Shown in pieces: positions 34,380 through 42,739 of a DNA stretch of 64,000 nt. The position numbers were made by a program, and so were the translations under genes. Location of the stretch: NCBI RefSeq assembly GCF_000022025.1, contig NC_011886.1, positions 806,001 through 870,000 of the forward strand, written 5' to 3'. Position 1 is the stretch's first letter, and each line of letters begins with the position of its first letter. Below the pieces are notes generated by a model. It had not been told where the DNA came from. It ran no database searches and saw nothing but the letters and a program-made list of their open reading frames with translations. Source of the DNA: Pseudarthrobacter chlorophenolicus A6 (lineage in GTDB: Bacteria > Actinomycetota > Actinomycetes > Actinomycetales > Micrococcaceae).

Positions 34380-35546
34380 GTGAGCAAGAAAGTACGCCTC
34401 GGCATCATCGGCCTGGGCCAGCAGGGCGGCGCCTACGCGAAGTTCATCACCGACGGACTGGTGCCGAACATGGAAATCGCCGCCATCTGCGACACTGACC
34501 CAGCCAAGAAGGAACTCGCCGCGGCGACCTACCCCGACGTCCCCTTCCACGACGACTACATCGCCCTGCTCGACAGCGGTGACGTGGACGCCGTCGTCAC
34601 CTGCGTCCCGCACTACCTCCACCCCGAGATGGGCATCGCGGCACTGCAGCGGAACGTCCACGCCCTGGTGGAAAAGCCCGCCGGCGTCTACACCAAGCAG
34701 GTCAAGGAACTGAATGAATTTGCGGCGTCCAAGCCGGAACTCTCCTTCGCCATCATGTTCAACCAGCGCAACAACCCGCTGTACCGCAAGATCAAGGAAA
34801 TTGTGGACAACGGCGAGATCGGCGCCATCCGCCGGACCAACTGGATCATCACCACCTGGTGGCGTCCGCAGGGCTACTACAACTCCAGTGCCTGGCGGGC
34901 TACCTGGGGCGGCGAAGGAGGCGGTGTCCTGGTCAACCAGGCCCCGCACCAGCTGGACCTGTGGCAGTGGATCTGCGGCGTGCCCAAGTCCGTCTACGCC
35001 AAGGTGGCCTACGGTTTCCGCCGGGACATCGCCGTCGAGGACGAGGTCACCGCCATGGTGGACTACGGCGACGGCGCCACCGGTGTCTTCGTCACGGCCA
35101 CGCACGATCTCACCGGCACAGACCGCTTCGAGATCCTGGGCGACCAGGGCAAGATCGTCGTCGAAGGCTCAAAGACCGCCACCGTCACGCGCCTGAATAA
35201 GCCGGAGCGGGAACTCAGCGACGGCATGGGCATGGACGACGTCCGTAAGCTCTTCATGGGCCAGCTCAAGCCCGAGGAGTACTACACCACCGAAACCATT
35301 GAGTTCGAGTCCGTATGGGGCGGCCAGCACGCCGGAGTCCTGGAGAACTTCGCCGCCAACATCCTGGATGGCACCCCGCTGCTGGCGCCGGGCTCGGACG
35401 GCATCAACGGCGTCCGACTGGCCAACGCCATCCACCTCTCCAGCTGGACGGGTACCGAAGTGGGCCTGGACTTCGACGAGGACGTGTTCCTGGCCGAACT
35501 CAACAAGCGGATTGCCGCAGAAGGCCAGTTCCCCGAACGGAGCTGA
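34380..35546 (+). CDS. Gfo/Idh/MocA family oxidoreductase, second copy
   Basis: A 388-residue NAD(P)-dependent dehydrogenase. Rossmann motif GIIGLGQQGG is near residues 8-17, signature EKPAGVY near 98-104, and the C-terminal domain contains LVNQAPHQLDLWQWICG. A GTG start follows AAGGAAA. It is longer than the copy at 26870 and of a different subfamily, with more resemblance to glucose-fructose oxidoreductase-like enzymes. It probably works with the preceding isomerase on the sugar imported by the ABC system. Confidence 0.87.
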   Translation: MSKKVRLGIIGLGQQGGAYAKFITDGLVPNMEIAAICDTDPAKKELAAATYPDVPFHDDYIALLDSGDVDAVVTCVPHYLHPEMGIAALQRNVHALVEKPAGVYTKQVKELNEFAASKPELSFAIMFNQRNNPLYRKIKEIVDNGEIGAIRRTNWIITTWWRPQGYYNSSAWRATWGGEGGGVLVNQAPHQLDLWQWICGVPKSVYAKVAYGFRRDIAVEDEVTAMVDYGDGATGVFVTATHDLTGTDRFEILGDQGKIVVEGSKTATVTRLNKPERELSDGMGMDDVRKLFMGQLKPEEYYTTETIEFESVWGGQHAGVLENFAANILDGTPLLAPGSDGINGVRLANAIHLSSWTGTEVGLDFDEDVFLAELNKRIAAEGQFPERS

Positions 35547-35556
35547 CGTCCCCTCC

Positions 35557-35621
35557 CCAACTGGGTAGCAGTTAATGTCGTTTTGGGCTGCCATAACGAC
35601 ATCTGCTGCTACTGGTTGGGC
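35557..35621. repeat. Imperfect long inverted repeat (REP/MITE-like)
   Basis: About 26-bp arms, left CCCAACTGGGTAGCAGTTAA... (35557-35583) and right ...TGCTGCTACTGGTTGGG (35596-35621), pair with a few mismatches around a 12-nt loop, ending in the exact ATGTCGTT/AACGACAT base. The composition differs from the coding flanks. It looks like a dispersed intergenic hairpin element and may also act as a terminator for the operon ending at 35546. Confidence 0.6.
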
Positions 35622-35643
35622 GGGACGTTGCCGCGGACACTCA

Positions 35644-35684
35644 TGGCAACCAGCCGGTTTCCTGTTGCCAAGCCCGATTAGGAT
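35644..35684 (+). promoter_or_regulatory. lacI promoter with split operator half-sites
   Basis: TGGCAAC (35644-35650) and GTTGCCA (35664-35670) are the island's operator half-sites set 13 nt apart, followed by the -10 TAGGAT (35679-35684). The GTG start of the LacI gene comes 6 nt after the -10, so the mRNA is probably leaderless. This fits autoregulation. Confidence 0.65.
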
Positions 35685-35690
35685 GGGGCA

Positions 35691-36761
35691 GTGAGCGAAT
35701 CCAGGACACAGGACCTTTCCGATTCATCCGCCGAAGCCCGGAAGCCGGTCCGCAGCGGCAAATCGAGCGCCACCATCTACGACATCGCCAAGCTGGCCGG
35801 AGTGAACCCCTCCACGGTTTCCCGCGCCCTCAGCAAGCCGGGCCGCGTCAGCGCCAAGACCCAGAAGCTGATCGAGGACGCCGCCGCCCAGCTCGAGTAC
35901 CGCGTCAACCCCTTCGCACGGGCCCTGCCCACTGGCCGCACCAACACCCTGGCATTGATCGTCGCTGACATCACCAACCCCACCTTCTTCGGCATTATCC
36001 GCGGGGCCGAGTCCACGGCCACTGCCCGGGATTACACGTTGATGCTCGCCGAGTCCGCCGAATCCGCGGACACCGAACTGACGGCGGCGCGCCGCATGCT
36101 CGCCACTGTGGACGGCCTCATCCTGGCGAGCCCCCGCATGGACGACAACCACATCCGCGAACTGGCCCGGGAGAAGCCGGTGGTGGTGATCAACCGCCAG
36201 GTGGACGGTGTTCCTTCGGTGGTGCCGGACGTGAACAAGGGCATTGGTGAGGCCGTGCGGAACCTTGCCGCCAACGGCCACCGGAAGGTCGCCTACGTGG
36301 CCGGGCCGCCGCAGTCCTGGATGACCGCCCGCCGCTGGGAGGGCGTCAAGGCTGCCTGTGAGTGGTCCCACCTGGAGTGCGTCCAGCTTCCGTCGCCCAA
36401 GCCAACGGTCGACGGCGGCAGGCAGGTTGCGCGCGACGTCGTCGCCAGCGGTGCCACGGCGGTGATGACCTACAACGACCTCCTGGCCATCGGCCTGATG
36501 CAGGAGCTGCAGGCCGCCGGCATGCAGGTTCCGGACCGGATCAGCATTGTGGGCTTCGATGACATTTTCGGCGCGGACTTCACCACCCCTGCCCTCACCA
36601 CCATCAGGTCACCGATGACGGCCTGCGGCACCGAGGCGGCAACGCTGCTGATGGAGGTGCTGCACGGCGCCGAGGAAGTGTCACCGGCGCTGCAGGTGGA
36701 AACCGAGCTGGTCCTGCGTGGTTCCAGCGGCCGGCTGCTGGTGGCGGACCATCCCGCCTGA
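35691..36761 (+). CDS. LacI family transcriptional regulator
   Basis: A 356-residue LacI-type repressor with a 25-residue polar N-terminal extension before the HTH (TIYDIAKLAGVNPSTVSRALS, about 27-47) and hinge (NPFARALPTGRTNTLALIVADI). The effector domain has the usual VMTYNDLLAIGLMQ and VGFDDIFGADF segments, close to those of the regulator at 24763, so the two are paralogues. It sits between the ABC/dehydrogenase operon and the glucuronate genes, with operators on both sides. Confidence 0.9.
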   Translation: MSESRTQDLSDSSAEARKPVRSGKSSATIYDIAKLAGVNPSTVSRALSKPGRVSAKTQKLIEDAAAQLEYRVNPFARALPTGRTNTLALIVADITNPTFFGIIRGAESTATARDYTLMLAESAESADTELTAARRMLATVDGLILASPRMDDNHIRELAREKPVVVINRQVDGVPSVVPDVNKGIGEAVRNLAANGHRKVAYVAGPPQSWMTARRWEGVKAACEWSHLECVQLPSPKPTVDGGRQVARDVVASGATAVMTYNDLLAIGLMQELQAAGMQVPDRISIVGFDDIFGADFTTPALTTIRSPMTACGTEAATLLMEVLHGAEEVSPALQVETELVLRGSSGRLLVADHPA

Positions 36762-36788
36762 CGCGCCACGCCAAGGAATGGCAATTTT

Positions 36789-36828
36789 TGGCAACCGGTT
36801 GACAAAAGCAGGTTGCCAAAACGATCAT
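36789..36828 (+). promoter_or_regulatory. LacI-type operator and promoter of uxaC
   Basis: TGGCAACCGGTTGACA (36789-36804) matches the operator seen at 25873. Its right end is a perfect -35 TTGACA (36799-36804). An 18-bp spacer leads to the modest -10 GATCAT (36823-36828), 6 nt before the uxaC ATG, so uxaC may be leaderless. A further half-site GGTTGCCA follows at 36811-36818. Confidence 0.82.
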
Positions 36829-36834
36829 TGATCT

Positions 36835-38259
36835 ATGTCACAGTCCATTGCCTCCCATCCCGACCGGCTCCTGCCCGCTGACCCCGGAACGCGGAGCATC
36901 GCCCGCAGCCTGCTGGAACGTGTGCAGGACCTGCCCATCATTTCCCCCCATGGCCACGTTGACGCCGCCGTCATCGAGCACAACACCGCCTTTCCTGACC
37001 CGGCAGCGCTGCTGGTCAGTCCGGACCATTACGTCACGCGCCTGATCCATGCCAGCGGTGTGGACCAGGACCTGCTGCGTCCCCAGACGGGCGCCAAGGG
37101 AGACCCCAATGCGGTGCCGGATGCCCGCACCGTGTGGCGTGAGTTCTGCAAGGCCTGGCCCCTCTTCGAAGGCACGGCCTCCGGTTATTGGCTGCGGACC
37201 CAGTTCCAGAGCGTCTTCGGCCTCCGGGAAGAGCCGGACGCCGGGAACCCGGATGCCAGCTACGACGCCATCTCCGCCCGCCTGCAGGAACCCGGCTTCC
37301 GCCCGCGCGAGCTCTTCAAGGACTTCAACATCGAGGTGCTGGCCACCACCGATGACCCGCTGGACAGCCTGTCCAGCCACCAGGCCATTGCCGCCGATCC
37401 GTCCTTCCACGGCCGCGTCCTGCCAACGTTCCGGCCGGACCAGTACCTGAACATTGCGCACCCGCAGTGGCAGGACAACGTGGAGCGCCTCATCGCCGCA
37501 GCGGGCGACGGCGGCACGGGCTACGGCGCGTACATCACCGCCCTCGAAAACCGCCGCCGCTATTTCGTGGACAACGGCGCCGTCTCGGCGGACCACGGTG
37601 TCCGTACGCCGCGCACGCTCAAGCTCAGCGATTCGGAAGCCGCCCGCCTCTTCGACACGGCCCGCTCCGGCAAGGCCACGGCGCAGGACCGCGAAGATTT
37701 CGAAGCGCACATGATGTACCAGATGGCCCGGATGTCCGTTGAGGACGGGCTGGTGATGACCATCCACCCCGGGTCCTTCCGCAACCATCACGAACCCACC
37801 TTCAACACTTACGGTGCGGACAGCGGCCACGACATCCCGTTTGCCATCGACTACACCGAGGCGGTCCGGCCGCTGCTGCAGGACTTCGGTGCGGCCAAGG
37901 ACTTCCACCTGGTGCTGTTCACCATGGACGAGACGGTCTTCTCCCGCGAACTGGCGCCGCTGGCCGGGTTCTACCCCTCCGTGTTCCTGGGCGCTCCGTG
38001 GTGGTTCCTCGATGCACCGGACGCCATGCTCCGCTTCCGTTCCGCCGTCACCGAGACTGCCGGGTTCTCGCGTTCGTCCGGTTTCATCGACGACACGCGC
38101 GCCTTCTGCTCCATTCCCGCCCGGCATGACGCCTCGCGCCGGATTGAGGCCTCCTTCCTGGCCCGGCTGGTGGCCGAGCACCGGGTTACGGAGGAGCGTG
38201 CCCACGAACTCATCGTCGACATCGTTGACGGGTCCCCACGAAGGGTCTTCAAACTGTGA
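36835..38259 (+). CDS. uxaC: Glucuronate isomerase
   Basis: A 474-residue member of the UxaC family, an amidohydrolase-fold enzyme that isomerises D-glucuronate to D-fructuronate (and galacturonate to tagaturonate). The family hallmarks are the N-terminal metal site SPHGHVD, IEVLATTDDPLDSL, the RPD motif in LPTFRPDQYLNI, and the C-terminal HPGSFRNHH and APWWFLDAPDAM segments. Length is normal. The next gene, fructuronate reductase, starts within its stop codon (GTGA), the classic order of the hexuronate pathway. Confidence 0.95.
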   Translation: MSQSIASHPDRLLPADPGTRSIARSLLERVQDLPIISPHGHVDAAVIEHNTAFPDPAALLVSPDHYVTRLIHASGVDQDLLRPQTGAKGDPNAVPDARTVWREFCKAWPLFEGTASGYWLRTQFQSVFGLREEPDAGNPDASYDAISARLQEPGFRPRELFKDFNIEVLATTDDPLDSLSSHQAIAADPSFHGRVLPTFRPDQYLNIAHPQWQDNVERLIAAAGDGGTGYGAYITALENRRRYFVDNGAVSADHGVRTPRTLKLSDSEAARLFDTARSGKATAQDREDFEAHMMYQMARMSVEDGLVMTIHPGSFRNHHEPTFNTYGADSGHDIPFAIDYTEAVRPLLQDFGAAKDFHLVLFTMDETVFSRELAPLAGFYPSVFLGAPWWFLDAPDAMLRFRSAVTETAGFSRSSGFIDDTRAFCSIPARHDASRRIEASFLARLVAEHRVTEERAHELIVDIVDGSPRRVFKL

Positions 38260-39716
38260 CCATCGCAAGAACCGCCGACGCCGGCACACCGGTTTCCGAG
38301 GCCGCGGCACCTGCCGTCCCGCAACTTTCCCGGACGCTGCGGCCCGCCGCCAAAGCGCCTGTCCGGATCGTCCACCTGGGACTTGGTGCCTTCCACCGCT
38401 CGCACCAGGCCTGGTACACGCAGCACGCCGGAGATGCCGCCCAGTGGGGGATTGCAGCGTTCACCGGACGCCGACCTGACGCGGCTGAAGCCCTGTCCGG
38501 ACAGGACGGCCTGTACACGGTGGTTGAGCGCGGGGACGCCGGTGACACCTTCGAGGTGGTGAGCAGCATCGTCGAGGCGGTGGACGGGGCCGACGCCGGC
38601 CGCCTCACCGCCCTGATCGCCGCCGCCGGCACTGCCGTGGTCACGCTGACCATCACCGAGGCCGCCTACGGGCTCGGGGCAGACGGTCAGTTTGACCGGA
38701 AAGCGCAGGGCGTCGCCGCAGACCTCCAGGAACTCTCGGCCGGAACCGACGGCAGGCCGGCCACCCCGGTGGGCCGACTGGTCCATGCCCTGGCCGCCCG
38801 CAAGGCTGCCGGCGCCGGACCACTCGCCGTTGTGTGCTGCGACAACCTCTCCAACAACGGCACCGTGGCCAGCACCGCGGTGGTGGGCATGGCGGAGGCG
38901 TGGAACCCGGAGCTCGCCGCCTGGATAGTGGAAAACATCAGCTTCGTCAGCACCTCCGTGGACCGCATTACCCCGCGGACCACGGACGCCGACGTCGAGT
39001 CCGTTAAAGCCGCGTGCGGCTACTTCGATAACTCGCCGGTGGTGGCCGAGCCGTTCCGCAACTGGGTCCTCAGTGGCGACTTCCCGGCCGGCCGGCCGCG
39101 CTGGGAGGACGCGGGGGCCGTCTTCGTGGACGACATTGAACCCTACGAGAACCGCAAACTGTGGTTGCTGAACGGTGCCCATTCCCTGCTGGCCTACGCG
39201 GGCCAGCTCCGGGGCCACGCAACGGTTGCCGAAGCCCTGGCAGACCCGGTGTGCCTGGCCGCCGTCGAGCGTTTCTGGAACGAAGCGGAGGCCAACCTTA
39301 CGGGAGCGGCAGCGCACGGTGCGGACCTGCAGGTTCCGGCCTACCGGGAGCAGCTCCTGGCGCGGTTCCGCAATGCGCGGATCGCGCACCACCTCACCCA
39401 GATCGCCCTGGACGGCAGTACCAAACTGCGGATGCGTGCCGTTCCGGTCCTCACGGCAGAGCGCGACGGCGGCAGGTCCGGTGCGGGCGCGGCCGCCATG
39501 ATCGCGGCGTGGGTTGCCTTCTGCATCGACGCAACAGGCCGCGGCCGGACCGTCCAGGACCCGCTGTCCGATGGCATCGAGGCGGCATGCGCGCTGGCCG
39601 GAGCTGACCGCGTGCGCGCCCTGCTCGCACTGCTCAGCGTCCCGCTTTCACAGGATGACGCCGTAGTGGAACTGGTGGACGGACTGGCCGGAGGCTTTGC
39701 CCGCCAGGGGGCGTAG
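38256..39716 (+). CDS. uxuB: Fructuronate reductase (mannitol dehydrogenase family)
   Basis: A 486-residue polyol-specific long-chain dehydrogenase. The N-terminal NAD motif region is IVHLGLGAFHRSHQAWY; CCDNLSNNG, the catalytic Lys-containing ENRKLWLLNGAHSLLAY segment and the C-terminal helical domain fit the family. Coupling to uxaC points to reduction of D-fructuronate to D-mannonate. Mannitol or tagaturonate specificity cannot be excluded by sequence alone. The GTG start overlaps uxaC. Confidence 0.88.
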   Translation: MTIARTADAGTPVSEAAAPAVPQLSRTLRPAAKAPVRIVHLGLGAFHRSHQAWYTQHAGDAAQWGIAAFTGRRPDAAEALSGQDGLYTVVERGDAGDTFEVVSSIVEAVDGADAGRLTALIAAAGTAVVTLTITEAAYGLGADGQFDRKAQGVAADLQELSAGTDGRPATPVGRLVHALAARKAAGAGPLAVVCCDNLSNNGTVASTAVVGMAEAWNPELAAWIVENISFVSTSVDRITPRTTDADVESVKAACGYFDNSPVVAEPFRNWVLSGDFPAGRPRWEDAGAVFVDDIEPYENRKLWLLNGAHSLLAYAGQLRGHATVAEALADPVCLAAVERFWNEAEANLTGAAAHGADLQVPAYREQLLARFRNARIAHHLTQIALDGSTKLRMRAVPVLTAERDGGRSGAGAAAMIAAWVAFCIDATGRGRTVQDPLSDGIEAACALAGADRVRALLALLSVPLSQDDAVVELVDGLAGGFARQGA

Positions 39717-39891
39717 GCCTCCCTCGGCCTGCCCCCCGGCTCGTCGGCCGCCCCGCCCGCTTACCCGCGGAACTGCCCGGACGCCCCTCGCGCCCGGGCA
39801 TTTTCGTGTGCTTCCCGGGTGCATCAGGAGCGGTCAGCGCTCACCCGGAGATTCCCTCTCCTGCAACGAAATTCTGCAGGGCCGAAACTGT

Positions 39892-39930
39892 TGGCAACCG
39901 CTTGCCATTGTCTTGCCAAGTGACTAGGAT
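39892..39930 (+). promoter_or_regulatory. LacI-type operator and promoter before the GPH symporter
   Basis: TGGCAACCGCTTGCCA (39892-39907) has perfect TGGCAA/TTGCCA arms. Its end is the -35 TTGCCA (39902-39907), followed after 17 bp by the -10 TAGGAT (39925-39930). The upstream part of the 39717-39985 gap shows a GC-rich, weakly hairpin-forming stretch after uxuB and no gene. Confidence 0.85.
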
Positions 39931-39985
39931 TACAACCAGACTTAATCAATGTGCTGCCTCGCGGCAGTGGGTAAAGGAGCCCCTC

Positions 39986-41395
39986 GTGAAGAAGCTGAAC
40001 AGGCTCAGCATCGTCGGCTATGGCGCCGGCGATGCCGCCAACAACCTGGCATTCACCACTGCCACCATGTTCCTGCTGGTCTACTACACGGACGTGGCAG
40101 GGATTTCTGCGGCAGCCGCCGGCACGCTGCTGCTGGCCGTCAGGATCTTCGATGCGTTCGCCGATGTCTTCGCCGGACGCATCGTGGACAGGACCTTCAG
40201 CAAGCGCTTCGGCAAGTTCCGTCCGTTCATCATGTTCGGTTCCATCCCGCTGCTCCTGCTCAGCGTTGCCACGTTCTCAGTCCCGCAGATCGGCGAAACC
40301 GGAACGCTCCTCTATGCTTACGTCACCTACGCAGCGCTGGGCCTGGCCTACAGCTTGGTGAACATCCCCTACGGCTCGTTGGCCGGCGCCATGACCCAGG
40401 ATCCGGGGGAGCGGGCCAAGCTCGGCTCCGCCCGCATGATCGGGGCGGCGCTGGTGGGCTCGTCGCTGGGTATCTTCGTAGCACCGCTGATCAAGCCCGG
40501 TGCAAACCTGCAGGCTACCTTCACCGGAATCACCCTGGCGTTCGTGGTGATTGGTGCGGCCCTCTACTTCTTCACTGTCTTCACGGCCAAGGAACGCGTC
40601 CACCGTTCAGTCCCCAACGTTTCCTTCAAGCAGAGCGTGGACACACTCAAGGGCAACAAGCCGCTCATGATGCTGTGCCTGAGCTCGTTCCTCTTCCTCA
40701 CCGGCTACCTGGCACTTACCTCGGTCCAGCTGTACTACCTTCGCGACGTGCTCGGCCGGCTGGACCTCTACCCGGTGCTGTCCATCGCACAGCTGGTCCT
40801 CACCTTCGTGCTGGCGGCCATCATGCCGCGACTGGTCCGCACCATCGGCAAGAAGAACGTCTACATCTACGCGTCGCTGGTCTCGGTTGTTGGCGGAATC
40901 ATCATCTTCGCAGCGCCGCCGAGCCAAACGTGGATCGGCTTCGGCGGGCTCATCGTCAGCCTGGTGGGCGTGATGGCCGTCAATATCGTGGTGTGGGCCC
41001 TGGAAGCGGACACCGTGGAGTACGGCGAATGGAAGACCGGTGTCCGCACCGAGGGCATCACCTACGCGCTCTTCTCCTTCACCCGCAAGACCGGGCAGGC
41101 GGTGGGCGGCGCCCTCGCGGCCTACGCCCTGGCCCTGGGAGGCTACAAGTCCGGTGCTGTCCAAACAGCCGAGGCTGCGTTCGGGATCCAGGTAGCCGCA
41201 GGCGCCATTCCTGCGGTCCTGACAATCCTGGCCGTGCTGGTGATGTCCCGCTACAAACTCACCGATGACATGCACGCAGGCATCATCCGCGACATCACGG
41301 CCCGCCGAGCGGAGGCTGAAGCCGGTCCGGACGCAGCTTCCGCGCCCCAGGCTGCTGCCTCCACCACTTCCGCATCTGCAGCTCATACCAGCTAG
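39986..41395 (+). CDS. GPH family sugar:cation symporter
   Basis: A 469-residue, 12-helix transporter of the glycoside-pentoside-hexuronide family (MelB/UidB type): the N-terminal GYGAGDAANNLAFT segment, the first cytoplasmic loop GRIVDRTFSKRFGKFRPFI, and WALEADTVEYGEWKTGVRTEGITYALFSF in the second half are family signatures. The GTG at 39986 has AAAGGAG before it. In this setting a hexuronide or free uronate is the likely cargo. The Ala/Ser-rich tail after residue 435 is probably disordered. Confidence 0.92.
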   Translation: MKKLNRLSIVGYGAGDAANNLAFTTATMFLLVYYTDVAGISAAAAGTLLLAVRIFDAFADVFAGRIVDRTFSKRFGKFRPFIMFGSIPLLLLSVATFSVPQIGETGTLLYAYVTYAALGLAYSLVNIPYGSLAGAMTQDPGERAKLGSARMIGAALVGSSLGIFVAPLIKPGANLQATFTGITLAFVVIGAALYFFTVFTAKERVHRSVPNVSFKQSVDTLKGNKPLMMLCLSSFLFLTGYLALTSVQLYYLRDVLGRLDLYPVLSIAQLVLTFVLAAIMPRLVRTIGKKNVYIYASLVSVVGGIIIFAAPPSQTWIGFGGLIVSLVGVMAVNIVVWALEADTVEYGEWKTGVRTEGITYALFSFTRKTGQAVGGALAAYALALGGYKSGAVQTAEAAFGIQVAAGAIPAVLTILAVLVMSRYKLTDDMHAGIIRDITARRAEAEAGPDAASAPQAAASTTSASAAHTS

Positions 41396-41509
41396 ATCCG
41401 ATACCCCGCACCAGCCCACCAGCACCAGTTTGCTGAACCGGGTCCACCAAACCCGGCCCTCCGAAACCCAGTCCGTAGACCAGCCCAGCCCCGCTCGAAA
41501 GGACCAGCT

Positions 41510-42739
41510 GTGAAAATCATTGCCGCCGACGTCTTCGTCACCAGCCCGTCGCGTAACTTCGTCACTCTCCGGATCACCACCGAGGACGGTGTGACCGGTA
41601 TTGGTGATGCCACCCTGAACGGCCGTGAACTTGCCGTCGCTGCGTACCTGAAGGAACATGTTGCCCAGTTGCTGATCGGCAAGGATCCGCACCGGATCGA
41701 GGACACCTGGCAGTTCCTGTACCGGTCCTCGTACTGGCGCCGGGGCCCGGTGACCATGGCGGCCATCGCCGCCGTCGACATGGCTTTGTGGGACATCAAG
41801 GGAAAGGTGGCCGGCATGCCGGTCTACCAGCTCTTGGGCGGTGCGTCCCGGAACGGGCTGCGCGCTTACGGCCACGCCTCGGGTGCGGACATTCCGTCCC
41901 TGTTTGATTCCGTGCGTGAGCACCTGGAGCTGGGCTACAAGTCCATCCGGATCCAGACCGCCGTCCCCGGCATCAAGGCCGTCTACGGCGTCGCCGCCCA
42001 GGCACAGGCCTCGGGTGAACGGTACGACTACGAGCCCGCCGGCCGCGGCGCGTTCCCCGTGGAGGAGGACTGGGACACCCGCGCGTACCTGCGCCACCTG
42101 CCCAGTGTTTTCGAGGCTGTGCGGAATGAGTTCGGCCCGGAGATCCCGCTGTTGCACGACGGCCATCACCGGATGACACCCATCCAGGCCGCGAAGCTGG
42201 GCAAGGCGCTGGAACCGTATGACCTGTTCTGGCTTGAGGACTGCACCCCGGCCGAGAACCAGGAGGCCCTGCGCCTGGTCCGCCAGCACACCACCACGCC
42301 GCTGGCCATCGGTGAAATCTTCAACACCGTGTACGACTACCAGACCATCATCAAAGAACAGCTGATCGACTACGTCCGCGCAGCCTCCACCCACTTCGGC
42401 GGTATCTCCCCGCTGAAAAAGGTCATGGACTTCGCCGCCCAGTACCAGATCAAGTCCGGCTTCCACGGCCCCACCGATATCTCCCCGGTGGGCTTCGCCG
42501 CGCAGCTGCACGTGGGCCTGGCCATCCACAACTACGGCATCCAGGAATACATGCAGCACTCGGACAAGACCAATGAGGTCTTCCACCAGTCCATGACTTT
42601 CAAGGACGGCTATCTGCACCCCGGCGACGAGCCCGGTATCGGCGTCGAGTTCAACGAGGAAGCCGCCGCGGCCTTCCCGTACCAGCAGGCCTACCTGCCG
42701 TACAACCGCCTGGTTGACGGCACGGTGCATGACTGGTGA
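41510..42739 (+). CDS. D-mannonate dehydratase, enolase superfamily (ManD/RspA type)
   Basis: A 409-residue member of the mandelate racemase/enolase superfamily. Features of the ManD group are the [28 protein letters not shown] segment, YGHASG, the metal ligand region [34 protein letters not shown], and the [10 protein letters not shown] and [11 protein letters not shown] loops. It dehydrates D-mannonate to 2-keto-3-deoxygluconate and takes the place of the unrelated UxuA. It completes the route from glucuronate with uxaC and uxuB. A GTG start follows AAAGGA. Confidence 0.9.
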   Translation: MKIIAADVFVTSPSRNFVTLRITTEDGVTGIGDATLNGRELAVAAYLKEHVAQLLIGKDPHRIEDTWQFLYRSSYWRRGPVTMAAIAAVDMALWDIKGKVAGMPVYQLLGGASRNGLRAYGHASGADIPSLFDSVREHLELGYKSIRIQTAVPGIKAVYGVAAQAQASGERYDYEPAGRGAFPVEEDWDTRAYLRHLPSVFEAVRNEFGPEIPLLHDGHHRMTPIQAAKLGKALEPYDLFWLEDCTPAENQEALRLVRQHTTTPLAIGEIFNTVYDYQTIIKEQLIDYVRAASTHFGGISPLKKVMDFAAQYQIKSGFHGPTDISPVGFAAQLHVGLAIHNYGIQEYMQHSDKTNEVFHQSMTFKDGYLHPGDEPGIGVEFNEEAAAAFPYQQAYLPYNRLVDGTVHDW

